The position numbers and the translations under genes were made by a program. Positions 8,020-16,719 of a DNA stretch of 64,000 nt are shown one piece after another; the stretch's first letter is position 1, and the number at the start of each line of letters is the position of its first letter. The stretch is taken from contig JAJDBF010000011.1 in NCBI GenBank assembly GCA_029261535.1, positions 62,001 to 126,000 of the forward strand. The letters are read 5' to 3'. This DNA is from Nitrospinaceae bacterium (GTDB lineage: Bacteria > Nitrospinota > Nitrospinia > Nitrospinales > Nitrospinaceae). The notes beneath the pieces are model-generated. The model worked only from the letters and a program-made list of their open reading frames with translations, was not told the origin of the DNA and did not search any database.

Positions 8020-9987
8020 TCAATCTTGTTGGCGAAGCCAGCTCTGGAACATCAGAACAGCCCATAAATGATGCGGCCATGAAAATTTTCCGGACAGGTG
8101 CTCGCGCCATTTTTTTTGTATAGGCTCTGGGTTTAGATATCCTTCGTCACGCATGCGTTTTTCATCTAGCAGGTCCTCCGCCCAGTCGCGCAGAGGTCCG
8201 CGTAGCCATTGGTGCAGGGGAATGGAGAACCCCATCTTGGGTCGTTCGATGAGCGCATCGGGAATGTAGCGACTGAGAACCTGCCGAAGTAACCACTTAC
8301 TTTTCCCATTTCTGATTTTCATGGACAGCGGTAAACGCCAGGCAAATTCGACGACACGGTGATCCAGCAGGGGGACCCGCGTTTCCAGACTCACCCCCAT
8401 GCTGGCGCGATCCACTTTGGTCAGGATGTCTCCCGGCAGATAACCGGTCAGGTCCATCAGCATCATATCCTGCGAATAATTTTCAAGCGGCGCGATTGCA
8501 GGTAACCCGGGTGTGATGCTGGAAAAACCTGACTGACCCTGCACAAGTTTTTCGCCGAGGCCCCAATGAGTGATCATCCGGAAAAATAAATCGCGACGGG
8601 ATCGCGCTGGCAGAACCTCTGCCAGTTTATGAATTTTGTCGCCGATGTTGCTGTGTCTTAAACTGGCGGGCAATATCGGGTCAAGCAGGTGGAACAACGC
8701 GTCCCAACTGGCTGGCGAGAGTGCTGTGCAAAGTTTACTACCGGCGCGGCGCAAGGGTGGCGGAAACAGATTCATGCGTCGCCATAAGTTGGGAGACATC
8801 ATATAACGATTGTAGCCGCCAAACACTTCATCGCCGCCGTCACCGGAAAGACTCACCTTCACATGGCGTTGCGTCAGCTCGGAGACGAGAAACGTGGGAA
8901 TCTGGGAAGAGTCCGAAAACGGTTCGTCATATAGTGTTGGCATTTTTGGGATCACATCGCGCGCTTGCTTGGGTGTGACATACAGTTCGGTGTGGTCGGT
9001 GTTGAGGTGCCGGGCGACCGCCTTGGCGTACTCGGCCTCGTTATAATCTTTCTCAGCGAATCCGATAGAAAATGTTTTGACTGGAGAAACGCTTTCCGCC
9101 TGCATCAAAGCGGTCACTGTCGAGGAGTCGATACCGCCGGATAAAAATGCGCCGAACGGGACATCCGCAATCATGCGCAGACGAACCGAGTCGCGTAGCA
9201 GGTGATCGAGTTGGTCAATGGCTTCCTGATCGTTTCCAGAAAATGGATTGGCTAGTCCGTCATGCGCCACTTGTTCGACGGTCCAGTAAGGTGTTGGTTC
9301 AGGAAGCTGATGAGAGAAAGGTGCCGGAATGGAAATTAAATTTCCCGGAGGCAGTTTGAAAATATTCTGATAGATCGAATGCGGCGGCGGGATGTATGCG
9401 TACAGCATATACAGTTGTAACGCGGTGCGGTCGATCTCACCGGAAAAAACGGGATGGTGCCGCAGAGGTTTCAACTCGGAGCCAAAGAAAAACGTATCGT
9501 TTTGCCAGCCGTAATAAAGAGGCTTGATGCCCATACGGTCGCGCGCCAGATGCAATGTGCGCTCCTTTCGATCCCACAAAGCAAAGGCGAACATGCCGAT
9601 GAAACGCTCAAGTGCCTGGGCCAGACCCCATTGTTCAATGCAGGCGAGGATGACCTCGGTGTCCGAGTGTCCCTTCCATCCATCGAAAGATTCTGTCCTG
9701 CCTGAACTGTTGTCCAGCTCTTCCCTCAACGCCGCAAAATTGTAGATTTCACCGTTGTAGCTGATGACGTAGCGGCCCGTCGGGGACAACATGGGTTGAT
9801 GGCCCATCGGTGACAAATCAATAATGGACAATCGGGTGTGCCCGAAGTAGACCCCGGCAGTGCGATCCATCCATTGCCCCCGGTCGTTCGGTCCCCGGTG
9901 ATGCAAGGCCTCGCACATCGACTCCAGCGTCTTCGCCGGATCGTTTAAGTTTGAATTTTGACTGATGAAGCCAACGATGCCGCACAT
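8020..9987 (-). CDS. asnB: Asparagine synthase-type glutamine amidotransferase
   Basis: The 655-residue protein begins MCGIVGF, giving the N-terminal Cys nucleophile of class II glutaminase domains after Met removal. The glutaminase domain spans about 1-200 (RGPNDRG at 31-37, YNGEIYN at 77-83). The synthetase domain carries the PP-loop SGGIDSS at 283-289 that binds ATP. It would transfer glutamine-derived ammonia to a carboxylate activated as acyl-AMP. AsnB makes asparagine, but AsnB-like enzymes in O-antigen loci amidate uronic acids. Placement between a glycosyltransferase and a WbpI-like epimerase, in a cluster that makes acidic HexNAc sugars, favours the latter, though this is inference. 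A palindromic repeat lies directly upstream. Confidence 0.93.
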   Translation of the reverse strand: MCGIVGFISQNSNLNDPAKTLESMCEALHHRGPNDRGQWMDRTAGVYFGHTRLSIIDLSPMGHQPMLSPTGRYVISYNGEIYNFAALREELDNSSGRTESFDGWKGHSDTEVILACIEQWGLAQALERFIGMFAFALWDRKERTLHLARDRMGIKPLYYGWQNDTFFFGSELKPLRHHPVFSGEIDRTALQLYMLYAYIPPPHSIYQNIFKLPPGNLISIPAPFSHQLPEPTPYWTVEQVAHDGLANPFSGNDQEAIDQLDHLLRDSVRLRMIADVPFGAFLSGGIDSSTVTALMQAESVSPVKTFSIGFAEKDYNEAEYAKAVARHLNTDHTELYVTPKQARDVIPKMPTLYDEPFSDSSQIPTFLVSELTQRHVKVSLSGDGGDEVFGGYNRYMMSPNLWRRMNLFPPPLRRAGSKLCTALSPASWDALFHLLDPILPASLRHSNIGDKIHKLAEVLPARSRRDLFFRMITHWGLGEKLVQGQSGFSSITPGLPAIAPLENYSQDMMLMDLTGYLPGDILTKVDRASMGVSLETRVPLLDHRVVEFAWRLPLSMKIRNGKSKWLLRQVLSRYIPDALIERPKMGFSIPLHQWLRGPLRDWAEDLLDEKRMRDEGYLNPEPIQKKWREHLSGKFSWPHHLWAVLMFQSWLRQQD

Positions 9988-10003
9988 GGATTTTAAATTT
10001 TGC

Positions 10004-10126
10004 AGGGCCTCTAAAAAATGTTTCAGGTTGCGAGGTGTTCGCGCACGGCTAACAAAGATTTCCTCTGTTAAATTAAGGAAACGCGAGTTGTCGGACCTGA
10101 AATTTTTGAATGATTAGAGGTGTCCT
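10004..10126. repeat. Palindromic repeat element, copy 2 (intergenic)
   Basis: This element of about 123 bp fills almost the entire gap between asnB and the upstream glycosyltransferase. The ends are AGGGCCTCTAAAAAATG and the inverse TGATTAGAGGTGTCCT. An inner inverted pair TTTCAGGT / ACCTGAAA makes the whole unit a long imperfect palindrome. The right half (GCGAGTTGTCGG...GAAATTTTTGAA) aligns with copy 1 and with the copy inside the pseudouridine synthase gene. Confidence 0.65.
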
Positions 10127-10130
10127 GACG

Positions 10131-11225
10131 TTAAGTGTTGATACAAAAATCGTAAAGGTTTTTGGTGATGACTTTGGAATCGATAAACGGTGTGGCCGCA
10201 GAGCGAATTTTGGCACGAGAGGTCTGCCGATGACTTTCGGCAAATTCAAGAGCCTGCATCAGGTTGAATCCGGTTTGTTTCAAGGCGAAAGGAAATCCTT
10301 CCGGAATCGCGGGATCATTGTAACCCAGTACGATGGGAAGTCCTGCCGCCAGATACTCTCTGACCTTGAGCGGTGTGGCTTGCGTTAACCCGATAGTCGA
10401 AAACATCAGACTGCCAACCCCAAGATGCATGCGCCGGTATAAATTGAGAACCTGTTCACGTTCAAGGGTGCCATGGAGGGTAAACTCTGGCACGTCATGA
10501 TATTTTTTTTCCATTTCAGGCTTCAAGCGCCCGACGAGATGCAATTCAAAAGGCGGTAAATTCGATGAGGATTTGATTTGTTCGAGCAGGGCATCGAGAC
10601 CGTGCCAGGGAGAAAAGGTTGTGGAAACCATTACCAGCTGTAACGGCTCGGATGGGTCAAGTGCGGAGGAATCTACCGGGGTTGCGGGATAGGTGTCGAG
10701 GTCAATCCCGTTTGGAAAAAAACCGGCAGGGCCTTTAAATCCCGAACGCGCCACTTCGTAGTCGAGAATTTCGGGAGTGACCGCCGTGATCGCCCGGAAA
10801 TTTTTGATCCAGGAGCCTCCCATCCATTTTTCAAAGATCAGGCGGATATCGCCATTGACCTTGAGCTCCGGCACTTCCTTGGTGTGGTGTTCGAGGATTA
10901 TTTTATGCGTGTCCTGCAAGAATAGAAACATCACCGGGTCGATGAGTGGATACCGTAGGAGCAGGAGGTCGTATTGCTCGATCAACTCTTTTATGGCGCG
11001 GCATTGTCTGAGCCGAACGCTGATCGGGTTGCCACCTCCAACCGGTTTGATGTGAAGATGCGTGTAGCGGTCATCGCCCGGATAAGTTTGCTTGGGTAGC
11101 CAGTAAAAATCAAAAGGCAAGCCTAACTCCTTCGCCACTTTGGCTTGCATATTGATCTTTGACAGAATGCTATGCGACCGTTGCTTGAAATTGGAAGGGG
11201 CCAGGTTAATGTATGCAATACGCAC
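10131..11225 (-). CDS. Glycosyltransferase, GT4-like
   Basis: The 364-residue cytosolic protein has the two-lobed GT-B pattern. The N-terminal half holds short Rossmann-type elements (ILEHHTKEVPEL, AITAVTPEI). The C-terminal half holds the nucleotide-sugar binding region: FFPNGIDLD near 167-175, LQLVMVSTTFSPWHGLDALL, LHLVGRL, and a late KVREYLAAGLPIVLG corresponding to the family's E-x7-E segment (the second Glu is not obvious). It probably adds one sugar to the lipid-linked oligosaccharide at the inner face of the membrane. Donor and acceptor cannot be read. It is transcribed with the neighbouring minus-strand genes; the 154-base gap upstream shows no clear hairpin. Confidence 0.85.
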   Translation of the reverse strand: MRIAYINLAPSNFKQRSHSILSKINMQAKVAKELGLPFDFYWLPKQTYPGDDRYTHLHIKPVGGGNPISVRLRQCRAIKELIEQYDLLLLRYPLIDPVMFLFLQDTHKIILEHHTKEVPELKVNGDIRLIFEKWMGGSWIKNFRAITAVTPEILDYEVARSGFKGPAGFFPNGIDLDTYPATPVDSSALDPSEPLQLVMVSTTFSPWHGLDALLEQIKSSSNLPPFELHLVGRLKPEMEKKYHDVPEFTLHGTLEREQVLNLYRRMHLGVGSLMFSTIGLTQATPLKVREYLAAGLPIVLGYNDPAIPEGFPFALKQTGFNLMQALEFAESHRQTSRAKIRSAATPFIDSKVITKNLYDFCINT

Positions 11226-11379
11226 CGAGTCTCCTTATCGTGTCATCCATCGCCTGCACTGAAAAAAATAATCAGTATCAGGTGGGCGGGATCAGACTAC
11301 GGATTTAATTGTGTAGCAGTTCCAGTGCCCGGTTCAGGTTTTAAAACTTTCCCCCTGCACTTCTGCTTAAAAATTATTT

Positions 11380-12129
11380 TCAATTGGTCTTTTCTGCAAC
11401 AATGATGCATTGTCCGCAGGCGATATTTCGCAGAAAGGGAATTTGTTCAACAATCGGTCCGGCGGCACGCAAAACCCTTGCCATCCAGTTGGGACAGAAC
11501 ATGGGAACAAGATTAAACACCCTGTTGGAGCGGACACTAAATCCGGAATCCGTGAGCCAGGATGCGATTGTCGAAGGAGAAAATGAACGTTCCTCGTGTT
11601 CAATATGGTACCGCGAAAATTTTTCCAACAGTTTGAGTACAGGGTTATTGCCATTTGGCTCAAGAACGATAATGGTGCCGTTGAATGATGCCAGGCTGGC
11701 AATTGCGCCCGGTGGATCAGGAAGATGATGTAGAACACCACGTAGAACGATGCAGTCGAAGCGTTGGTCTGTGAAATAGTTTTCAAGTGCATAGATATTG
11801 CCCACTTCGAATTTTACGACCGCCTCCAGCCCGAGTTTTCGCGATTTGGCATTGGCTGAATCCACTGCAGATTCTGCCGGGTCCACCCCCAGAATTTCCC
11901 TGACACCCATCCGGGGATATTCCAATGTGTATGTACCATCACCACAACCCAGATCAAGAACGGTCTTTTCTTTAAAAGGATAGGACTCGGCAATACAATC
12001 GGTGAACCGCGAGTTGGCAATAGAAGCAGACAAGCGATCTGTAGTGTATGCATAAGAGCCTGTCTGTCTGACATCTTCATCAAACTGGCTGACATTCTTC
12101 TTGAGAGTTTTGCCCTGGTCTTCAGTCAT
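11380..12129 (-). CDS. Class I SAM-dependent methyltransferase
   Basis: I take the start at ATG 12129 (MTEDQGKT), which overlaps the end of the upstream gene by eight bases (ATGACTGA) and indicates translational coupling. The product has 249 residues. Motif I is VLDLGCGDGTYTLEY at about 57-71, followed by GVDPAESAV (acidic residue after strand 2) and a LRGVLHHLPDP motif IV/post-IV segment. These bind S-adenosylmethionine. The C-terminal part is hydrophobic around NWMARVLRAAGPIVEQIPF. In this context it probably methylates a sugar or a lipid-linked intermediate. Small-molecule target unknown. Confidence 0.85.
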   Translation of the reverse strand: MTEDQGKTLKKNVSQFDEDVRQTGSYAYTTDRLSASIANSRFTDCIAESYPFKEKTVLDLGCGDGTYTLEYPRMGVREILGVDPAESAVDSANAKSRKLGLEAVVKFEVGNIYALENYFTDQRFDCIVLRGVLHHLPDPPGAIASLASFNGTIIVLEPNGNNPVLKLLEKFSRYHIEHEERSFSPSTIASWLTDSGFSVRSNRVFNLVPMFCPNWMARVLRAAGPIVEQIPFLRNIACGQCIIVAEKTN

Positions 12130-13054
12130 TATTGTCCTCTTTGGGTTTGATCGCGACAGCAAGCATGTTCCCAACATTTAGAGACAATGGCGTGTGTGAT
12201 AGGCCTGTGCATTTCAGGAGTTGAAAAATAAATTTTTTTAATCCAGATGGCAAAGGCGTAAGGCGTAACCAGTATCTTGCAGGGTAAGTATTTCCAATCG
12301 ATTGGATATTGATTGATGTGAATCCTTTTGTTTCAAGGAGGCAACGCATTGACCGTGTGTTGAAAAGTTGCAAGTGTTCCACATCCATAATGGGTGAACG
12401 TGAACCCAGTATACGATTCAGTGGCGCACGCCAGTTGTGAACAACAACTGCGAGCATACCGCCAGGCTCTAATGAATCGTAGGCCAGCCCAATAAATTCT
12501 CCGGGGTCAGGTAAATGTTCCAGCGTCATAAAGGAACACACCAGTGAAAACCTGATATCTTCAAGCAAGGCAGGTGAAAACATACCTTCCTTCAGCATGG
12601 GGCGGATATCAGAAGATGCCGCATCAATAGCGGCACGCGAAGGTTCGATGCCTATCACCGGGTCAAAGCCACATTTGGACAGCCAGGGCAGAAGCGGCCC
12701 ACTACCCGCCCCAACGTCTACCGCGCCATTTCGTCCCGCAAGGTGGTCGACATGATGTGATAATAAATTTGAATAGTTGCGGGCGGCGGCCAGGGCTTCC
12801 TGCTCGGAGTCGAAAGCCGCATCCGAATAAGCTGTCGATAAGAACTCTACAGGCGGGGGTGCGGGAGCATAAACGAGATCACATCTCCGGCAACGCACCA
12901 GACGCAGGCACATGAACTCTGGTTCCTTGCGTGATGAATAAGTGAAGTTGTTAATCTGGCTTGCATTTATTCGCTCATCGGCAAAGTGCTCATGAGTTCT
13001 GTTACCACAAACCGGGCAGGGCCTTTCCAAGCTGTCCGGATTGGCATGCGGCAT
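12122..13054 (-). CDS. Zinc-ribbon plus SAM-dependent methyltransferase
   Basis: The 310-residue protein starts with a zinc-binding module: CPVCG at 13-17 and CRRC at 55-58. A class I methyltransferase domain follows, with AVDVGAGSGPLLPWL (motif I, about 111-125), GIEPSRAAIDAA and FMTLEHLPDPGEF. This arrangement occurs in sugar C-methyltransferases (NovU/TylC3 type), but those carry a further C-terminal domain and are about 400 residues long; this one stops after the methyltransferase. It is sandwiched between the SDR-GT2 fusion (two-base gap) and the second methyltransferase (eight-base overlap), so all three are one transcript. A carbohydrate substrate is likely from context. Confidence 0.85.
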   Translation of the reverse strand: MPHANPDSLERPCPVCGNRTHEHFADERINASQINNFTYSSRKEPEFMCLRLVRCRRCDLVYAPAPPPVEFLSTAYSDAAFDSEQEALAAARNYSNLLSHHVDHLAGRNGAVDVGAGSGPLLPWLSKCGFDPVIGIEPSRAAIDAASSDIRPMLKEGMFSPALLEDIRFSLVCSFMTLEHLPDPGEFIGLAYDSLEPGGMLAVVVHNWRAPLNRILGSRSPIMDVEHLQLFNTRSMRCLLETKGFTSINIQSIGNTYPARYWLRLTPLPSGLKKFIFQLLKCTGLSHTPLSLNVGNMLAVAIKPKEDNND

Positions 13055-13056
13055 GC

Positions 13057-15018
13057 TTAAACTCGAACCCGGTGGCGGGCCGGGCGTATTTCACCGCGCA
13101 TAATCAGGTTGCGTCGAATAAAATGGGGCCGAGCTTTAGCTTCTTCAAATATTTTTCCAATGTATTCGCCAAGGAGCCCTATTCCTAAAATGGTAAAGGA
13201 ACCAAAGAACATGACAATAAGTGAGATATAAGTTAATCCTTTAGGGACCGATTCCGGGAACAGCAGGCGCACAACGATACTGTATATAGCCAAGCCTATT
13301 GTGCCCAGGGTGGTCATTCCGCCAAGTGCTGTCAGCATGTGGAGGGGAATGCGTGTGAAAGAAAAAATACCCTTCTTGGCCCAGCCAATATTTTTTATCC
13401 AGTTATTGGTGCTTTTACCAAACATACGTTCAGGGCGTTCATAGTCAACCCCAACCTGATTAAAGCCTACATAAGCACGCAATCCACGGAGGAAGGCGTC
13501 GCGCTCCTGACATTGCAATAACCAATAGACCACAGAACGATCCATCAGGGAAAAATCTCCGGCATCTTTAGGGACAGCAATTTCGCTCATTGCCGAAAAC
13601 AATCGATAAAAACCGCGGTAACAGGTTTCAAGTAAAACCGACATCTTACGTTTGACCCGTCGTCCAAAAACAACATCAGCACCCGCCTTCCACTCCTGGA
13701 CAAAACTCTCAATCAGTTCCGGTGGGTCTTGAAGATCTCCGTCCAGAAGAACGCAGGCCTCTTTACTGGCAAGTTCCATTCCGCTTCTAAAAGCAGACTG
13801 CGAGCCAAAATTTCTTGAGTGGGTGATCCCGATCACGTGAGGGTCTTTCGCGCTAATTTCCCTGATGATTTCAGTGGAATTGTCCGGCGAGCAATCGTTG
13901 ACGAATATTATTTCATAATCCAGTCCAAGCCGATTGAAGACGGTGACCAATCGCTCATGCATGATCGGAATGGCCTGCTCATCTTTATAGCAAGCGATAA
14001 CCGCAGAGACCGAATTTTTTTCCTGGTGATGATGTTTCTTGGTGAGTTTTGAGAAATCAACTTCCACGAGATAATTTTTCCACCATTCGCGAGTTTCCGC
14101 CAACCCCTCTTTCAATCTAATTTTTGCAGTCCACCCTAATGCTTCTTTTGCCTTTTTTGGATTGGCAAACCAGTTATTGACATCCCATGCACGCCCCATT
14201 TCCGGATTGAATCGGGGCTCTTCCTGAATATCAAACAACTCTTTTGTAAGGCTGGCGAGGGAAGCAAGCGAGGTCTGAATACCGGTTCCTATATTAAAAG
14301 ATTCTCCTGCAATCTCCGGGGACATGCGAGAGGCGGCATCAATAAAGGCTTCAATGGCATCATCGATATGTAAGAAATCTCTGGATATTTCTGAATGCGC
14401 AAATGTGGGAAGTTTGCCCTTGATACTCTCTGAGCAAAGTGTCGGTATCAGGCGCGAACTGTCTTCATAAGGGCCATATATAGAATATAAACGCAGGTTG
14501 ACAATGGGCACGCCTCGAACTTTTCCATAGTAAGAAATCGCGTGGCTCGCCGCCGCTTTACTGACTGCATAGTGACTGTTCGGAATCAAACACTCTGCTT
14601 CCTCTGGGCCTGATGCATTGATCCCATATTCAGATGAACTGCCTGCGTGGATATATGCAGATAAATCAAGCTCCTGAATTTCTTCCATAAGACTAATAAA
14701 GCTCGAGTAATTTGTGGAATGCACGCGTGCAATATCCTTTTCGAAGGAATAAGCACCAAAAGACGAGCAATCAAATATTGTCTTGGGTTTTACACGATGG
14801 AAAAGAGATAGAACGCTTATAGGATCCTGAAGATTTAAAAATGAAACATGACCTGCCGGAATACCTTCGAGACGCCAGGAGTCTCCCGAGAAAACGGTAC
14901 CGACAATATCCTCCCGACTTTCCAGGCAACGGCGAAGCAAATTAGCCCCCACAAAGCCACTTGCACCGATCACAAGAATAGGGCCCGCCAGGCTTTTAAT
15001 TTTGTTATCAAGATTCAT
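13057..15018 (-). CDS. Fusion of NAD-dependent sugar epimerase/dehydratase and GT2 glycosyltransferase
   Basis: The start at ATG 15018 is preceded by GGGGGGAA and overlaps the transketolase stop as ATGA. The 653-residue protein has two parts. Residues 1-320 form an extended SDR domain: GASGFVG at 18-24, GSSSEYG around 126-132 and the catalytic Y150xxxK154. Residues 337-653 form a GT2 domain of the DPM1/ArnC/GtrB type: SAVIACYKDE, VNDCSPDNS, DGDLQDP at 426-432 holding the DxD, then two membrane helices at about 560-582 and 597-620. The second half would load a sugar onto undecaprenyl phosphate at the membrane, and the first half may make that sugar. The frame is continuous with a short KKHHHQEKN linker, so there is no sign of a sequencing fusion. 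Confidence 0.9.
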   Translation of the reverse strand: MNLDNKIKSLAGPILVIGASGFVGANLLRRCLESREDIVGTVFSGDSWRLEGIPAGHVSFLNLQDPISVLSLFHRVKPKTIFDCSSFGAYSFEKDIARVHSTNYSSFISLMEEIQELDLSAYIHAGSSSEYGINASGPEEAECLIPNSHYAVSKAAASHAISYYGKVRGVPIVNLRLYSIYGPYEDSSRLIPTLCSESIKGKLPTFAHSEISRDFLHIDDAIEAFIDAASRMSPEIAGESFNIGTGIQTSLASLASLTKELFDIQEEPRFNPEMGRAWDVNNWFANPKKAKEALGWTAKIRLKEGLAETREWWKNYLVEVDFSKLTKKHHHQEKNSVSAVIACYKDEQAIPIMHERLVTVFNRLGLDYEIIFVNDCSPDNSTEIIREISAKDPHVIGITHSRNFGSQSAFRSGMELASKEACVLLDGDLQDPPELIESFVQEWKAGADVVFGRRVKRKMSVLLETCYRGFYRLFSAMSEIAVPKDAGDFSLMDRSVVYWLLQCQERDAFLRGLRAYVGFNQVGVDYERPERMFGKSTNNWIKNIGWAKKGIFSFTRIPLHMLTALGGMTTLGTIGLAIYSIVVRLLFPESVPKGLTYISLIVMFFGSFTILGIGLLGEYIGKIFEEAKARPHFIRRNLIMRGEIRPARHRVRV

Positions 15019-15908
15019 GAATTCCCCCCTGAAACCATATCGCGAATCCCCGGCGCATCCAATCCACATTCCGCCCTGTGAAATTCCTGAGAGCCATATC
15101 GACCTGATGGATAGCGCAAGGCGTGGCGGTGAACAAACCCTGAGGTCTGGATTCCTTTGTGAACCATGGAGAGCGACAAGTGCATTCCAAGACCACCCGC
15201 GGCAACATGCTCTTCAAGTATAAACAGATTTTGATTCTCAATCTGTTTCCAGAAAGTTTCTGGAATTTCTTCGTCAACAAATTCCGTTACAGCCCAGACC
15301 GATGGCCTGCTCTCAATAGGTGTTTCTTGCAAGGCCTGCCACGCAACGCCAGCAAGGGGCCCCAAGGCCGCAATGGCCCCCTGCTCCCCATTAAGTACCT
15401 GCCTCCAGGGAGAGTATTGAGGGATGACCGTATTTTCAGGACGAACGTCATATCCCAGTCTAAGGTAAGTGGGGGAGGAAATCTCCATCAGCATGGCAGA
15501 AATATCTTCATCAAAAGCTGGGATCAGAACCCGGACCCCCAGCGCATTCATTGCCGCACAATCCTCAAGGGCGTGATGAGTAGGCCCCATACATCCATAG
15601 GCAAAGCCGCCACCATTCCCGACTAAACAAACAGGGAGGTTTGAAAAACAAATATCATTCCGAATTTGTTCATAGGGACGGGCAAAGCAAAATGGCGCAA
15701 TGCTATAAATAAAAACTTTTAATCCTTCGCGTGCAAGGCCGGAAGCCAATCCAATCATATTTTGTTCTGCAACACCGGCATTAATAAAGCGGTCCCCAAA
15801 AGTTGCCTGAACTTCCTCAAGTGCCATAAACCCCAAGTCTCCAGTGAGGAAAAAACAATCATTATTATTCCACTGCGAAACAATAGTCTTGGCAAAAATA
15901 TTTCTCAT
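15015..15908 (-). CDS. Transketolase C-terminal subunit (pyrimidine-binding)
   Basis: This 297-residue protein corresponds to the second half of transketolase. It has the GDLGFMALEE start, DRFINAGVAEQNMIGLASGLA around 40-60 with the catalytic Glu that activates thiamine diphosphate, and a C-terminal LEEHVAAGGLGMHL region. Together with the adjacent N-terminal subunit it should form a split TPP enzyme that moves a two-carbon ketol unit. It is two bases downstream of its partner and overlaps the SDR-GT2 fusion by four bases, so it sits in the middle of a glycan operon rather than with pentose-phosphate genes. A role in making an unusual sugar is inferred. Confidence 0.9.
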   Translation of the reverse strand: MRNIFAKTIVSQWNNNDCFFLTGDLGFMALEEVQATFGDRFINAGVAEQNMIGLASGLAREGLKVFIYSIAPFCFARPYEQIRNDICFSNLPVCLVGNGGGFAYGCMGPTHHALEDCAAMNALGVRVLIPAFDEDISAMLMEISSPTYLRLGYDVRPENTVIPQYSPWRQVLNGEQGAIAALGPLAGVAWQALQETPIESRPSVWAVTEFVDEEIPETFWKQIENQNLFILEEHVAAGGLGMHLSLSMVHKGIQTSGFVHRHALRYPSGRYGSQEFHRAECGLDAPGIRDMVSGGNS

Positions 15909-15910
15909 GA

Positions 15911-16705
15911 TTAATTTTTCTCAGAGATCTTTGAACGCGCTGTGAAATATTGTTCTTCAGAAAGAGGAAGATAGTGGGACTCCAGTTGGCCTTCAAAATG
16001 TAAATCCTTCCCCTTGACAGTATCTAAAATCAAAATATTGGGTTTTTCAGCCGATTTATTTTTTAAAGAGGCATAAATTTCTGAACAGTCATGACCATTT
16101 AATTTCTGAACATGCGCGCCGAAAGATGAAATTCTGGGAGTTAAATCGTCGCAAGATATTACATCGCTCGTTTTGCCGAACCCTTGCCAACCATTCTGAT
16201 CAATAATGATGGTCAAATTATCCAGTTGGCGATGAATTGAAAAAGCGAGTGCTTCCCAACAGCTTCCTTCCTGCCATTCACCATCTGAGCATAAACAATA
16301 GATGTGACGACCCGAACCTTTATGTTTCGAGGCCAAAGCCAGACCCACAGCAAGAGAAGGGCCATGCCCCAATGAGCCAGTAGGGAAAAGCAGGCCAGGG
16401 ATCCCTTTCCCACTGGGATGTGCCGGAAGAAATGTATTGTCTTTGCTAAAAGTTTTTAATTCCGAGTCCGATAATTTTCCAAGGCTCCAAAGGGTAATAT
16501 ACAAAGCCCCGGCAGAATGGCCTTTGGATAAAATAAAACGATCTTCAGGTTTCATGACCAAATGATGCAGGGTCATCAAAGCGTCGATGCAGGAAAAGTT
16601 ACCGCCCAAATGACCGGAATTTGCATCATGATGCATTTGCAAAAGCCTGGATTTGGATGATTTTAGTAATGCATCAAAGTTTTTATTCATTTGACCAGTT
16701 GACAT
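15911..16705 (-). CDS. Transketolase N-terminal subunit (TPP-binding)
   Basis: The 264-residue protein is the first half of a split transketolase. It has GHLGGNFSCIDAL near 31-43, SKGHSAGALY near 79-88, GSLGHGPSLAVGLA near 112-125, and the diphosphate/Mg-binding motif CSDGEWQEGS...IIIDQNGWQG (the GDG-x(n)-N pattern of TPP enzymes with Ser in the first position). Size and division point are the same as in other two-gene transketolases. It begins 14 bases after the stop of the polytopic membrane protein and is followed by its partner two bases on. Confidence 0.9.
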   Translation of the reverse strand: MSTGQMNKNFDALLKSSKSRLLQMHHDANSGHLGGNFSCIDALMTLHHLVMKPEDRFILSKGHSAGALYITLWSLGKLSDSELKTFSKDNTFLPAHPSGKGIPGLLFPTGSLGHGPSLAVGLALASKHKGSGRHIYCLCSDGEWQEGSCWEALAFSIHRQLDNLTIIIDQNGWQGFGKTSDVISCDDLTPRISSFGAHVQKLNGHDCSEIYASLKNKSAEKPNILILDTVKGKDLHFEGQLESHYLPLSEEQYFTARSKISEKN

Positions 16706-16719
16706 CGTGCTGATTTTTT

